DNA of 64,000 nucleotides from Rhyacophila brunnea (GCA_022495005.1 JAGYXB010000653.1:1116001-1180000); one strand, 5' to 3'; positions 34,046-56,817 are shown, counted from the first letter of the stretch. The notes: a model not told the origin generated them from the letters alone. Translations and numbers: made by a program.

Positions 34046-34629
34046 TTTTTCTTTGTAACACTTAGCGTAAAATTATATTATAATTTACATTATCTATTTA
34101 AATATAAAAATGATCATAGAACAAAAAAGCATAGTTTCATTTTATTATAAGGCATTAAATAAGGTAAGAAAAAATGCATCAAGTACAGACACAGACACCT
34201 ATAGAATTCGAAGAGCACTCGTATCGGACTAGTGACTCTAGTGGACTGGACAAACCATGTCAATCTTTTTTTTTTGATGGAATCTCTTATACTATTATAT
34301 TATCTATATAATTATTATTTATTCATTGTGGATTGTTCTAATCAATATAATGTTGAAAAGAATTTTATAAAAGATAAACAAGGTATCTTATAGAACAAAT
34401 AAAATTATTATAACTACAACTATAATTTGAATAAGCTTATTAATAATATAAAAAAATACTTCTCTTCCAATTGAAAACATTTGAACCGGCAAAGAATAAA
34501 ACATTCAACATTAATTTTGGTAAATTACTATCATTTGCGGTCTGAATTAGAAAGATGACAGATCACTTTTACAATATCCATTCGACTGACATTATTTTGA
34601 TTTTGTTAGAGTATATAGATTTACATGAC

Positions 34630-43810
<9,181 letters not shown>

Positions 43811-46800
43811 TTTGTCTGGCTACTTGTGACGAACTAAGCGATAGTGTTGCCTACTGCTATCTAATAAACTAATCATGACTACCAACGTAAACAAAATTCC
43901 TTGGTTGCTCTGCTTTCTAATATTATCTATGAAACTGTATGTTTGAATAAAGAATGAACAAAAGATACTATAGAGATGAAAGCAAAATAAAATAAAATGA
44001 AGCAAGAAAAGAACATCCGGTCTACTGATTAAACTACCTAAAAATCAATCTCATAACCAACAGTGGCGCACTCTGAATTGTCAAAATTCTGCAAAATTGA
44101 ATAAACTTTTTTCTAATATTATTTCAGGTTGAATAGTTTAATCCAGTGGTATTCAAACAGTGCAGAATGCATAATATATTAATTAGTCTATGAGTGTGAC
44201 ACTGCAAGCTGTTTAAAAAAAACCCCAGAAAATTTGAATACCTACATCGTACTGAGACATGATCACAATAATGTATCCCATTGTTGAACCTGTTTATTCT
44301 CTCCAATATTGTAGCAACTGGTTTCAAAAATAATTTCAGGAAGATTATATGGATGTCAGGAGCTGGAAGATAGAAGGAGCGGCTTTCCAGGTTGAAAATA
44401 ATTACCAACCGTGGGTCTATGGAAACCTGTGTATTACAGACCTACAAACTTATCTGAAGAATGGGATGGGGGAGCCACTGTCAAAAACTACCCGATCAAG
44501 ACTCGTAACCGGACAAAATCTGACACTCGAATGACATTTTCAATATGGCGTCCTATGGTAGTTTGTAGTTCCATTTTTGGCCTTTCTACAGATAAGTTTG
44601 TAGGTTTGTATCTATGACCCTAGGGTTCCGAGAGCTGTGTCAGAACTGTCAGAAGTTCCACGAGAATCATTCGCAAAAGCTAAAGTGATAGAGGTAAGAT
44701 TGAAAACATTTTTGAAGGAAAAAAAATAAAATTTTGAAGTAATAGTGAAAGAAAAAATAGAATTTGAGGAATAGAGTTTTCAGTAACAAGCATCACCATT
44801 TATTCTGCACTATTCCTTTTGTTTTCCAGACAATCCGCATCAAGTTGAATAAATGAATGTTGCTCCAGCAATTCACATTAAGATAGCGAGCTCTCTTAGC
44901 AAAATGCCTTCTCCTGTGATGTGTACTCTTAGGTATTTAAAGCTGTTGCATTCTTGATGTTTTTCTCGTTGCTAATCAGGAGGAAATCTGGATCAAGGCA
45001 GGTGCTGTGTTTTTTCAAAATGTTGATTTTGTTCGCATTGATTTTCACTATCACTCATCTGTTCTTGAGTTTTTTACTGATTTAGTGATTTGATCGGTGG
45101 GTAGTTGGAAATGTCAGTCACTCGAGGAATATCCAATGATAGAGAACGGAGTACCTGAGTATCAAAGTAGGACATAAGCCATCTATTAATTTTTACAGGA
45201 GAGCGGATTTTTTATTTCATACAATATAATGAAGCATAATATATAGACAAAAAAAACGTGAAAAATATTTGGAGGTACAGAAGCACATTAAATGAGTTAG
45301 ATCCAACATATCAATTTTGTAAATACATATTGAATATAATCGTTCAAAAATACATGTGATAAACTTTGGCGTTTGTCCATTGGTGATATGGACAGGTCTG
45401 AAAGTGTCCACTATTGATACAAAGTATAATTTTTTTTATTAAAATTTCAGGGTAGTTCAAATTTTTTTTATTGAAAAAATAAGAAAATATGAAATGTTTT
45501 AAAATTATGAAGATAATAATTTGACTCCCACAAGTTCCACGCTGCCTTCATCTAAACGCTAAAGCATCAATAGTTTCTAAATTATTTACCTCTTCAAAGC
45601 ATTCACACGCATGGCTATTTTCAGGACATTGCTATCCATCGATTGAAAAATTATTATTATTTTCAATAATAGTCTTAATGACCAATGCAGAGTCAATTCA
45701 TTCAAGTCTAGTGTTTTGAAAGTAGAGCATTTACATCTGTTGTTTTGTTTTCATTAAGTTTTATCCCTATTGTACTTGGGCCTGGATTTAATTCCGGAGA
45801 TTTTATTATTTTTCAGAATTTGTTGTTCTCTTGCGATGTCACAATTATAAGGTGTTTCACCTTTTACCATAATATTATTATGATAAAAGACCACACTTTG
45901 GCAATGAAGAAATTTTGGTGCTTTATTCAATAAGAAACCATGATTTTAAACAAGTTTCTTTTTTATTGAACCACCCTTTCGGCTTTTATAGGATTGATAT
46001 GGAGGTGTTATATAATATAGAGTATATGCTTAAAATGTCTAAAAAAATGAAACATCCATAGAAATAACAATCAAACGTGCCAAAATATTAATAGAGGCAT
46101 ATTTATTAGTCTTATAAAACCATGAAATTAAGCTTGGCACATCAAATTTTTATAATAAATCGCCTTAGAAAAATATTATGCATTGTGATCGAAAAAGTTT
46201 GGTAGTAGTATTCTGACAGCTCTTACTTTAATGTCTTTTCTATGGCTCTTTTCCACTCGCTGGGATCAGCTACACACTTTCAAACATTACTTGAGTCCAT
46301 TTCAGATAACTAAAAATATTAATCCTTTAAAACAATTAGAAAACATCTTTATTTAAAAAAATCTGTATCCTCTAATTTAGAATGACATTGGCACATAGCC
46401 GCAAGCCCGGCAGTCATGACATTTTAAGTAGATTTAGAGCTTAGCGATTGGTCAACGTGCACATGTCCGCAGCGTCGCGAACATGGATGTCAAGTATCCG
46501 TTTTCGATATTACATACAAACTTTAAACTCGAAAATCTACATGAAAACGACCGTTACTTTTCATGGATTTTTTGAAAGGAGCGTGACTTGCACTATCATA
46601 ATCAATTTTTATTAAAACATGAATTTAGTAGGAGGTGGCGTTTGTTTGACTTTGATACCAAGCTACTCAGATATACTTGATGGAAATTAATTTTATGAAC
46701 AAATGTGTTTAAAACAATATTGGTTTCATTGAACTGTATTCCTTAATACAGTAGGAACACATAATATCTCAATTAAACGAAAGACATTTTTATGAAAAGA

Positions 46801-47035
46801 CATTTATTTTAATCGATTAGGTACATACTAAATAATTGTAATAATAAACTGGCTCTATAGTTTTTTTACAGTTCCAAATTATAATATGTGTTCTTCAATT
46901 TTGTCTATATGTATATTTCAATTCAAGGAATGTAAAATAAAAACTCCCTTAGCCGAAAATTTTAAGAAAATATAATATGTAGTTATTATACACTTATTAT
47001 AATAGATTCTTACTCCATAAGAAAAGAATTATAAT
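43811..47035. other. Intergenic between CCS and RPB1
   Basis: Should hold the RPB1 promoter (just above 43810) and the CCS 3' end. No coding exon was recognised on either strand. The only structured item seen is the inverted-repeat element at 44413-44620. Confidence 0.5.
44413..44620. repeat. Inverted-repeat element (MITE-like)
   Basis: The left end gggtctatggaaacctgtgt, with acctacaaacttatctgaag further in, pairs with the right end cagataagtttgtaggtttg...ctatgaccc. 208 bp, superfamily unassigned. Confidence 0.65.
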
Positions 47036-50000
47036 TTATTTTGGTTCCACTTTCAGTTGGTGACGACCTTGACCAGCTGCCGGTACATCTCTTTCATCCC
47101 ATAGAGTTATTCCATCACAGGCACAAATTTTCTTGCTATTTTGAAACAGGCCGGCCGATCGGGCAATTATACCACAGGCAAATCTGGAAATTTAAACATC
47201 ACAATAATTTACTACATTCAAACTACGATTACAAAATCGATCAATGAAAAAACATCTTTCGGCATAATATTGCTAGTAAATACGCACACCAAATTAAACT
47301 AATTACAGATTTACCTTTTGTTTTGATCCTGTGATGCTACAGCAAGTGAGCGTCCCAAAATTTGATTGATCTGAAAGACATAATGTTGGTAAAATATTTT
47401 ACTGAAATAACGACTGACCAAAACTAAGAGGGACCCTTATGAACTTTTGATATTACAGGACAATGCTACAGTTTTTTTTATTAAAAATAAATAATAAGTG
47501 AAAAATCGAAGCTTTAAACTTCTAAAACTATTTTTTATGATCGACGAAATAATTCAATGCAATTTGGTAAGTAATTAATAAAACAATGCCATCCTAACTA
47601 AATCAAGATATATCTTGACAATATCTGTTATCTAAAGTAAATCAAAAAATATGTTGAATATTGATGGTTTGTGAAGGACGCGCGTTAATAAAGTGAAGTT
47701 TGCTAATCCGTAATTTACACTGTGAGAAGATTTAAAGCTAATTTAAACATTAGTTATAGTAGTCCCCTTTTCCCCCGTTTAATTTCCATATATTCAGACT
47801 ACATCTTCTAGAGAAGGTTTGCTGCTATATCTTTGGTCCCATTGTTGAGTTTTTTTGCAAAGTTAAATACCTGTAAATTTGGAACAGTAAATTTGAAACT
47901 TGCTCTCCCATTATCACCAACATTGATTTTGCCTAATTTTCCAATTGGGTCCCATATAGGTCCTAATGAATCACAGCCCTGCAAAAACAACCATAGATTA
48001 GTAATTTTCATACACAAAGAATTATACTTAGTAATATCATGTATTGATATACAATATCAGAGGTGGTGAACCTTTTGATGATAAGGTGCCAAAAAACTAA
48101 GAAAATATTTTAAATAATGGGTTACATGCCAAGGGACCAGAAATTTTCATTCAAAATTTAGATTCAACCATTTTTTAGCTTTCCTTCCCATTTCTAGCAT
48201 ATCAGTTGTTTTCTTCCAAAATATGGTTGACCAATTTTTTTCAGCGTGTGAAATGATTTTTTTACATTTAGCTTTCCTCCTGAAAAGGTCATTATTTTAT
48301 CACAAATAAATATGCAGACTTGATCTCCGATATTTGCCATGTACTTGCTATGTATCATCGTTTCCGTTAAAATTCCAGGATGTTTGAGTCATCCCAGTCG
48401 AGGTTCTACAATTCTTTCACGTACCGGCAGAATTTTGTCATGACGTGTCAAAAGTGCCATAGGTTCGCCATCGCTGTACTACACATTATACACTTTAATA
48501 AAGTACTTAAATCTAATATTTTCAAGAGAATCAACATTTATGTCATGGTAAATCATGATTGAATTGATGAAACTTGAACACAAGTGAGCGAAACACGTAT
48601 TTTAGAAACAATATCTATTTGTGGTGAATACTAGTGATAACCCATTTTTTAAATAAAAGTAAATTTATTTATTGTATGTCTGCACAAAATTTTTAATTCA
48701 TGACTTCAATTCGCGGTTTCATTAGTAACAGAAGATAAATGAATATAAGGATAATTTTCACGTAGATGAGACCTGGCAAGATAATAAGAATAAAGGTGTT
48801 GCAGTAAAAATATTGATAAAATTCATAAGGTAGAAATTCGATACCTGAGAAAGATCGCCTGCTGCATGCACTTGAAGAGTGTGCTCTCCAGGTGGGAGAC
48901 CGTCTAATGTTCCGTCTACCAATCCTTGAAATTTATCAGAAGTTCCTGATAAGTGTACAACTCCGCAAGCTTTTTCACCATTCATCATTGCAACAGCGGT
49001 TCCACCTTCTGTAAATTATATTATCACAAAAATTGTTTGGAAGAGATAGATAGAGAGGAGAGAGAGAGATAATACTAGTATGCTTAATAAAAAGGGAGCC
49101 TATAAGCCTTTATTATTATAATTATATATAGAATATTATTTGTATTGGCAACACTGAATTACATTGTGGGTAAAATGCAAAAGGTGGCCAGACTATAGAT
49201 GTTGAGAAAACCTTATATATAGATGGAACCTAAACATATGAAATTGAAGAAAAACAAGGACCTCTGATCCATTAAGTAAGCTGTAAGTGATTTCGCATTG
49301 CAGAGAAATTTACACCATTGCTGATATTTATTTGTCAATTTATAGGATGTATGAAAAGAAAATCCGTAATGACGAATAGATAAGCAGGGAATAATATTAC
49401 ACTTCAGCTTTATCTATTTAAAAAATTCTCTAAAAATAGTGTAAAACCATTTATAGCTGCACTCAAAGTAAGTAATCACAATGAACATAAAAATAGGCAG
49501 CCATTGTGTGAGTAAAAAAATCGGAACGGCAACTGAGTGATATATTTGTGGAATTGTGAAATGTGTGACATAATTTCAAATGTCATAACAGAAATAACGT
49601 ATAAGGCTCCTTCCATTTATAGTCCAAATTCTTTGAGCTTGACAAATGTTTTTGGTTACTTCCGGTTTGCGAAAAATTGTATGTAGGTATAAAAGCCTCA
49701 ACCCACTATGGCTATGTTAAAACCAGGAAACGCTGCATTAGGCGATTACTTTCTATATGTAATACCTCCAAAACCTTGGAGAACAGCTCTGCCTCCTGTC
49801 AAACGTTCTAGTAGACTGGCTGCTGCATCGCAAGCTAACATAGTTTCCATAATGACCACTTCATTTCCCAATATTTCAGCCTAGAATAGAAATTGAGAAA
49901 ACGGTATACATCATAAAATAAATTACTGTGAATGGCTGACAACTCGTAAAAAATAATATATCTATAATAATAATACAATATATCTACATAATAAGCTATT

Positions 50001-51843
50001 TAAATAAAATAAGCATGGACAATTAAATTTTATGTAGGATGGAGGGGAATCCATTAGCTTAAATTCCTTTAATTTGATTGTGTGGAAAATCATATAGGTA
50101 CCTATTAGACGAGTGACGCACACAAGAGGCCCTCGAGATATTTTTCGGTGGTTTTGCAAGCTTATCAAGAATTTCTAATTTTCAACTTAATGGTTGCAAC
50201 GAATTTTACGAAAATAATATTATTCTGGTTGATAAAAACAAAAATATTGTAATGTGTATTATTTTGCTTTTGGGCATAATATAGACATATTTTTCATTAA
50301 AAAAATAGATGTAACATTCATACACCTGCGGACCATTGAACATAGGAGAAACGTTTTGCGGACCGATAACGCAGAAATAAAAACATAATTTAAATATTAA
50401 CGTATAATAACATCTGATCGCAGTTGATTTCGTCACGTAAAACCATTAATCTATTTTAAAAACAAAAACACAATGCACAAAATATTTGCAGGTGCAAGAT
50501 TTAGCATAGGCATTGGGACGACAAAAATTCGCAGACCACCAGAAAATTTCTGTGAGAAACACTGCTGTACAAATATTATAGTCTGAGACCTGGGTTTCCA
50601 AATCACTGTGACAAGTCCTGATTTTTCATATCATTCATATCGGCCAAGACTATTCTGTAATTTTCTAATCATAATTTTTCAAAAAGTTAGGTTCAAAACA
50701 ATTATTTTTATAATACAACATCATAATAAATTTTATAATGCAACCGAGACCTGAACAAAAATGAACCATAAGTGCGAGTAAGCATTTGGCACGCTTATAT
50801 CTCCGCACTATGCGTTACAGTAAGATAGAATTTCTATGGCTGAATTAAATATTCTTTCTAAACGTTGCCGGTAACAATGGATTTGACTGATTACATTCAT
50901 TTAACAACTGCGAGCATGTGTTGCTGAAATTTATTGTTTTTGTGTTATATATAAAGTTAGTGGTACTTAATTCTTTTTAGTTATTTTAATACAACATAAT
51001 ATTGTTAACTATGTTGTGTTTAAATTTTGTAGCCGTACTGAGAAGCAACACGATGGTATAACATTTCATAGTTAAGTTGATAATAATAAAATCGAGGTTC
51101 TACTGTGCGTTATACGCAACAAACATGGCTTCATTTTGCGGAAAAATAGGCGCTCTCTATGTATCATTACATTAACCCTTTAAGGGTCTAAGTGTGAAAC
51201 GTTATATAATGACGAATGGCAGGAAAGTTTTCGTTTTACTGACAAGTCGAATTAAACCCGAAATGTCTTGTCTGCAATCTTGTATTAAGAAATATGAAAA
51301 AAATATGTTAAGAGACATTATGAAAAATAATATTTAGGTACATTACTTAACAGTAAATAATTTCCGTTGGCGTTGGAGTTAATCTGAAGGTGTTGCAAAA
51401 AATAGAAAAGGGCGTGCAAATATCTTTTCGGAAGAGATAGTTAAACAATTTGACATCCCTGGGTGGTACTTGTCGAGATATTTTCTCGAGATAATAGTGG
51501 GCCTTGGTTAATGGTGCGCATCACTGTATTATTAGACTACTTATATAATAATATAATAACACTAGCACAAATAAAAACCTTGGTCACAGTTGATTCTTGA
51601 AGAAGAGCCTTTTTAAAAGCTTCTTTATCCTTGACTCGCTCAACCATGAACTCCAACTGTATTTTAAAAAATAATATAAAGTTTTGAAATACGCAGTATA
51701 ATATTCACATTTTAATTTAATTCTGAATTCGCTTGAAGCAGCTAAAATAGTTAATTTTATTTTAATTGTTATGGAAGTCAGTCTATCAGTTCAAGGATAA
51801 TAATGTCAATGTTTAAGTCGGTTCTTACCTTCGAAGAAACCAT
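47036..51843 (-). CDS. Ccs: Copper chaperone for superoxide dismutase (CCS), degenerate metal sites
   Basis: Seven exons, phases consistent: 51843-51829 (MVSSK), 51656-51579, 49880-49766, 49008-48845, 47978-47871, 47370-47315 and 47183-47036 (stop TAA); 227 aa. Domain I (ATX1-like) reads [14 protein letters not shown], with MVERVK where MxCxxC would be. Domain II is SOD1-like ([36 protein letters not shown]), but the zinc loop and the electrostatic loop are missing: [19 protein letters not shown] runs straight on, and [15 protein letters not shown] joins [14 protein letters not shown]. Domain III keeps [12 protein letters not shown], whose CxC transfers copper and forms the disulfide in SOD1. 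CCS loads copper into cytosolic SOD1. Drosophila CCS, as I recall it, also lacks MxCxxC; the loop losses look more extreme here. Confidence 0.9.
48058..48476. mobile_element. hAT-type MITE in CCS intron 4
   Basis: The left end CAGAGGTGGTGAACC and the right end (inward) CAGCGATGGCGAACC form hAT-style inverted repeats, followed inward by aaggtgcca and its counterpart. The flanking 8-mers tacaatat and tactacac match only partly. Confidence 0.6.
50750..51165 (+). mobile_element. P-like (THAP-domain) element, copy 3, decayed
   Basis: Contains aaagttagtggtacttaatt, then a decayed THAP exon (gtagccgtactgagaagcaa...gtataacatttcatag), as in copy 1 at 10093-10163. The end near 51120-51165 (ggcttcattttgcgg, gcgctctctatgtatca) resembles the terminal block of the family, so the middle is deleted. 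It lies in CCS intron 2. Confidence 0.5.
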
Positions 51844-52640
51844 GATTGTGAAAAGCGAATGAACAGGTAAATTTATTAAAAAATTGACATTTCAAATTCT
51901 TACGTATTAGACTGTAGTAATTAAATTAGTAAAATTGTATGTAAATTTATAAAACCGGCTACAGTGGTAGGTACTTCTGTTTTTTTGGGTATGTCAAACT
52001 GACAGGCGGAAATCATAGACAATGGACTAATATACGACGTATTTGTCATCTTCTATTTAAGTGTTGCCATATTTTGGTCACTCAATCCAAGTAATTATAA
52101 TATTTCTGGAAAAATTAAGGTATGCGTATTCTTTAGTTGTTTGTGAAAATAAATCCAACGAATTCTTAATATTATTGGCTACAAATTTAAGATGTTCCGT
52201 TTCAAATCAAAGTCGAGGTTTTTTTACCTTTTTAGTTTTGTCAGCGTTGGGTGCTATACATAAAATGTAGTCTATGCTTTATGGCCAAATGCAGTGTTGC
52301 CGACCGTACTATAATTATAGTATTTGTACTATAATTGTGGTCCGCGTACTATGTGCGATATAAAACAGGTATAGTACGCCCAAAATACTATAATTTTGTA
52401 TATCGGAAAAAATATGTAAAAAGTCATAGACTATAGATACATCTAGACGCCACCCGTTGCATTGGTAAATGAACCTACGTGCCGTGCGTTTGGATTGTGG
52501 GCGAGCGAACGCATTCGCCTACAAATGTTCGAGACCATAGACCATTTCGCTAGTGCTCGCCCAAAGTGCTCGCACTAGACGCTCAGAATTAAAATATAAT
52601 TTTCTATTTTTTTTACGTTAAATAGTATTATTCGAATTTG

Positions 52641-52812
52641 ACTTTGAAGTCCTTGAGATAGGGTTTGCTCTTTCTTCTTCGCGTGAGGATATATTCTACT
52701 AATTTATTTTCCTATTTCTTGTCGTTGGTCATTTCTCCGTTTTCATTTACTGGTTATACCCGCGCGTCTGTTTTTTATGTATAAAGTTTGGCATCACTTT
52801 GTCTTCATTATG
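52641..52812 (+). repeat. DIRS left inverted terminal repeat
   Basis: Starts gactttgaagtccttgagat and ends ttgtcttcattatg. Near-complement of 56941-57112, most divergent around 52735-52800. Confidence 0.9.
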
Positions 52813-53279
52813 GACTTGACTTTCTTACTTTGTTTACGTGTTGCTTCTGACAGTTCATTCTAACTATCAAAATAATTATCTTGGACGAACGTTAAGTGAT
52901 AGTTAAGTGAACGTTAAGTGATCAGTGATTATGGCGCAACATCTGAATGACCGTGAGGACGATATTCTAAAAGCAATGGACACCAGACGGCGCAGCAGAA
53001 CTGCTACAGGAGGAAAAGTTCAACGTACCAGCGTCGATTAAGATGCTGATGTTTGAGGTATCCTCGTTACGTACCTTATTTCAGCAGGGGGACCGGCAAG
53101 GAGTGGCACAACGCCCAAAAAACAATTCTTGGCGGCCCCTACGGTCGTAGAGTTAGGTCTAAATGACAAGTTGCGTCGGTGCGACCACTCGTGATCAGCT
53201 AACCATCTGACGAAAAGGACCATCGCGGCCCTCCAGAATGCGATTTTTTCCCAACGGGACAGCTTCTGAAAGGGTATGC

Positions 53280-55190
53280 AAGGGTTAGTGGATTGGGCAA
53301 CTAATCCTCAAAACAATTGGTTAAAATAATAGCCGTAGCCCGCATACCTTTTGTGCGGATACCACCATTGGTAAGTCCTTCTTTACTTTTACGGAAAGAT
53401 TTTCAAACGCAACAATCAGCAGCGGTCACTCTCGAGATCGAGGACTTAAAGAACTCAGGGGTTCTAGAAGAAGCGGGTCAAACCCCTGGTTTTTCTCTTT
53501 ACCCTGTTTCTGATCAAGAAAGAAGACGGGGCCCTATGCCCTGTTTTCAACCGAAAGCGTTTGAATGCGTTCCTACAGCCAAGGCCATTCAAACTAATTC
53601 ACCATTACGAGGTTCCAGCCGTCTTACAAACAGAAGACTGGCTAGTAATAATAGATCTAAGCCAGGCGTCCCTCCAGGTACCAATGGCTTCTCAACATCG
53701 TCGATTCGTTCGACTACCCTACCAAGGAGAGCTCCTACAATTCACGTGACTCCCGTTCGTGCTGCCAACCGCTCCAATTATGTTGGCATCCCTGACCGAT
53801 TGGGTCGCCGAACGCCTACGAAAGAATGGCTGAGAATATTCACTTACCTAGACGACTTCTTAGTAGCCAACCAATCCGAGAAACAGTCTCGATTCAGGTG
53901 GAATACAGAATAACCTTCCTACAGTCTTTAGGATGGTTAATAAATATTAAAAGATCCTGTCTGAACCCAAGCCAACAATGAGGGTCCCTGGACATCACGT
54001 AGGACACACACAACAAGCGGAGGTTTCTGTCGCCGGAGAAGTGTGTAGCACTCCGTCACCATCAGCTGCTAATGCAGGTACAAAAAGGCAGTTGGTCCCC
54101 CAGACAGGCACATATCCAATCCCTTCTGGGGCGACTCAACCTCACATCCTACCTCCATGAGGAAGGTTGCATTGCCGACGGCTACAACGCTCCAGTCATC
54201 AATATGGTCGAGGTCCCATCCTCGCCAATTGATGACGATCCCACCACAGGCCCAACGGGACATCATGTGGTGGCTGTAGGCGATAGAATCCTCAGAGTTG
54301 ACATAACGCAGGAAAAGGCAGTTGGTCCCTCAGACAGGCACATATCCAATCCTTTCTGGGGCGACTCAACTTCACATCCTACCTCCACGAGGAAGGTTGT
54401 ATTGCCGACGGCTACAAAGCTCCAGTCATCAATATGGCCGAGGTCCCATCCTCGCTAATTGATGACAATCCCACCACAGGCCCAACGGGACATCTTGTGG
54501 TGGCCCTAGGCGATAGGATCCTCAGATTTGACACAACGCAGTTACAAAAAGGCAGTTGGTCCCTAGGTAGGCACATGTTCAATCCCTTCTGGGGCGACTT
54601 AACTTCGCATCCTACCTCCACGAGGAAGATTGCATTGCCGACGGCTACAAAGCTCCAGTCATCAAAATTGTCGAGGTCCCATTCTCGCCAATAGACGACA
54701 ATCCCACCACAGGCCTAACAGGACATCATGTGGTGGCTCCAGGTGATAGGCTCCTCAGAGTTGAAACACATCAATCACCTCCTGACGACAGACGCGTCTG
54801 ACACAGGCTAGGGAGCCCAACTGAATGAACACACCTATCAGGTACGTGGAAACAAGACCAGTTAGCATGGCATGGCATTCCAACAAGAAGGAGATGTTTG
54901 CAATTCAATCTCAGATACAATCAATCATAGGATCAGATCTGCTTCTGCAGACAGACAACAAAACAGTGGTGGCAGACATCAACAACGAGGGCGGCACAAA
55001 ATCTGTCACCCTCCCAAACCTATGCCGACAGATACTAGTATTTACCAGTCGAGCCAACATCACGTTTACTGCACAATACTTCCGCAGAAATTACAACTGC
55101 GTGGCAGATCATCTCTCCCGCAGACAGCTCATTCCCGAATGGCACCTCATCAACACCGCAACCACCCCCCTGTTTCAAAGATAAGGTGTT
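53280..55190 (+). pseudogene. DIRS reverse transcriptase and RNase H, frameshifted
   Basis: Reverse-transcriptase blocks lie in alternating frames: LRKDFQTQQSAAVTLEIEDL, then KLIHHYEVPAVLQTEDWLVI and IDLSQASLQVP with QGELLQF, then TYLDDFLVANQ (the YxDD catalytic motif). After a tandem-repeat region comes the RNase H domain: LLLQTDNKTVVADINNEGG and YNCVADHLSRR (54825-55184). The DWLVxIDLSQA and NKTVVAxIxNxGGT strings are typical of DIRS/PAT-like elements. At least three frame breaks and the triplication leave no continuous frame. Confidence 0.85.
54075..54775 (+). repeat. Three tandem copies of a 230-234-bp unit
   Basis: ggcagttggtcc starts at 54087, 54317 and 54551. Each unit ends with gaggtcccat, the block gacatcatgtggtggc, and atcctcagagttgaca-type sequence. 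The copies differ by scattered substitutions. It lies between the reverse-transcriptase and RNase H blocks of the DIRS element. Confidence 0.9.
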
Positions 55191-55549
55191 CCCGAGGTGG
55201 ATTTATTCGCAAGCGAAACAGCACATGTCATTGCAACGTATGTGTCACGAGACGTAACAGACAGTGGCGCGCTGTTTCACGACGCCTTCAGCCGAGTGTA
55301 GGACTTTAGATTGGCGTGGATATTTTCCCCACCAAACATCCTTTCACGAGTCCTAGCGCACCTGAACTCAGCAAGAAGGAAGTACTTACTAGTGGCACCA
55401 AGCTGGAAACAATGCTTATACAATGCCTCACCTACATACGACACTAGTTGGTATGGAGACCAACGGTCCACCTCCAAGGACCCGGGACCTGTCCCTTTAA
55501 CTATGGATAATTTCGGGTGGGGTGGAAATAACATCAAATTGAATGGTGG

Positions 55550-56740
55550 AAGAAAGGGCACTTCTTACTTCCAGATGGCGGCCTTCGACTCTAAAAACTT
55601 ATTTAAACCAGCTTGGAACAAATGGAAGACAATGACATGGGTAACATGAACCTAATGGATCATAATAGCCCTCAACCAATGGAATTGGCCAGATACCTAG
55701 GCTACATGCACAACATGGAGGGTTTGTCGTACATAACCATCCTGGTGCATAAGTCAGCCATAGCCACATTTTGCAAACCGATTATCATTGTAGATATCAG
55801 CATCAACGTGGTAGTACAACACAATATGTTACAGGCAATTTCAGTACATAAAACGAAACCCGTCAAACTACCGGTTTGGGATCCAGGACGAGTGGTAGAT
55901 CATCTTAGGAAAACAACACCGGTGGAGTACAACCTATTCGAAACCTCGCGCAGGACAGCCACCTACTCGGCTGCTTCTCGCATCGGGACGAAGGGTTCAT
56001 GACCTCACACTACTCAGTAATAGTAGACAATGGATTAGTGGAAAAAAGTGGCCACAAATTGTATGGCCAATGTTTGGCTCAAATACAAATACCGCCAAGC
56101 ATCGTCAATCGGAATGGAAGCTAAGCGCTTCCACGTGTCAAAACATCGACCCAGTATTCTGGTTACGGAAACTCGTCTGCATGTCAAACCCAGGGGTCGA
56201 AATGGACCGGAACGCACCGGAGCGCCGTTCCGGTTCGTGAAATCTGTTAAGTTATCGCCCCGTCTCGTGGACAAAATAATTTGACCGTCCGACCTAGATA
56301 TGCCATATAATAAAAAAAATCTAGCACACTTATGTTTATAAAATACACATAAAATTTGATAACCATGTTAATTTTCGAGCGCTCCGGTTTGTAATCTTTT
56401 CCATTTCGAGCGTTGGTCAAACCCAAAGAGAGGGGAAGGTGGGTATATTTCGGAATTATTTATATCTTCAAGAGGATCACCAAAACCAACCACCAGGACA
56501 GTTATAGGGAATTGGATATGGTCAGTACTGTTGGAAGCAGGGGTACAAGAACCACCAGGTAGTGTCCGCTCAGTAGTAAACTGTAAATATACCCAATAGA
56601 TGATATTTTAAAGAGAGGTAACTGGCGTAGTGAGTCGACATTTCACGACAACTACCAGATAACGATGAATAGACCACCATCAGAAGGGGAAAAGAGCCCA
56701 TTAACTTCTCTATTCAACCATATACATGGAAAGTCACGAT
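55550..56740 (+). pseudogene. DIRS tyrosine recombinase, disrupted
   Basis: Recognisable pieces: LARYLGYMHNMEGLSYITIL and VHKSAIATFCKP (N-terminal core-binding part), KLPVWDPGRVVDHL, NLFETSRRTATYS followed in another frame by RRVHDLTLL-like sequence (the box I arginine region), then, after the inserted MITE, TVIGNWIWSVLLEAGVQ and GSVRSVVNC, then ESTFHDNYQ. These match the lambda-integrase-like recombinase of DIRS elements. Frame breaks and the 223-bp insertion at 56193 inactivate it. Confidence 0.75.
56193..56415. mobile_element. Mutator-like MITE (innermost layer)
   Basis: Flanked by the direct repeat GTCAAACCCA (56183-56192, 56416-56425); nine bases is the usual Mutator-like duplication. 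The ends share tcgaaatgga and ccggagcgc blocks in inverted orientation. 223 bp, non-coding, inserted in the recombinase region. Confidence 0.7.
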
Positions 56741-56817
56741 GGTCTATACCTCGTCAATGAATCATTATCACATACAGGAATTTGGCATACCCAACACCAG
56801 GTGATAACAAACAGATA

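Noticed and set aside
53317..53913. A 198-codon open frame as a possible host gene
   Set aside because: Parts of it in this and the overlapping frame are DIRS reverse transcriptase; it is a frameshifted transposon pseudogene.
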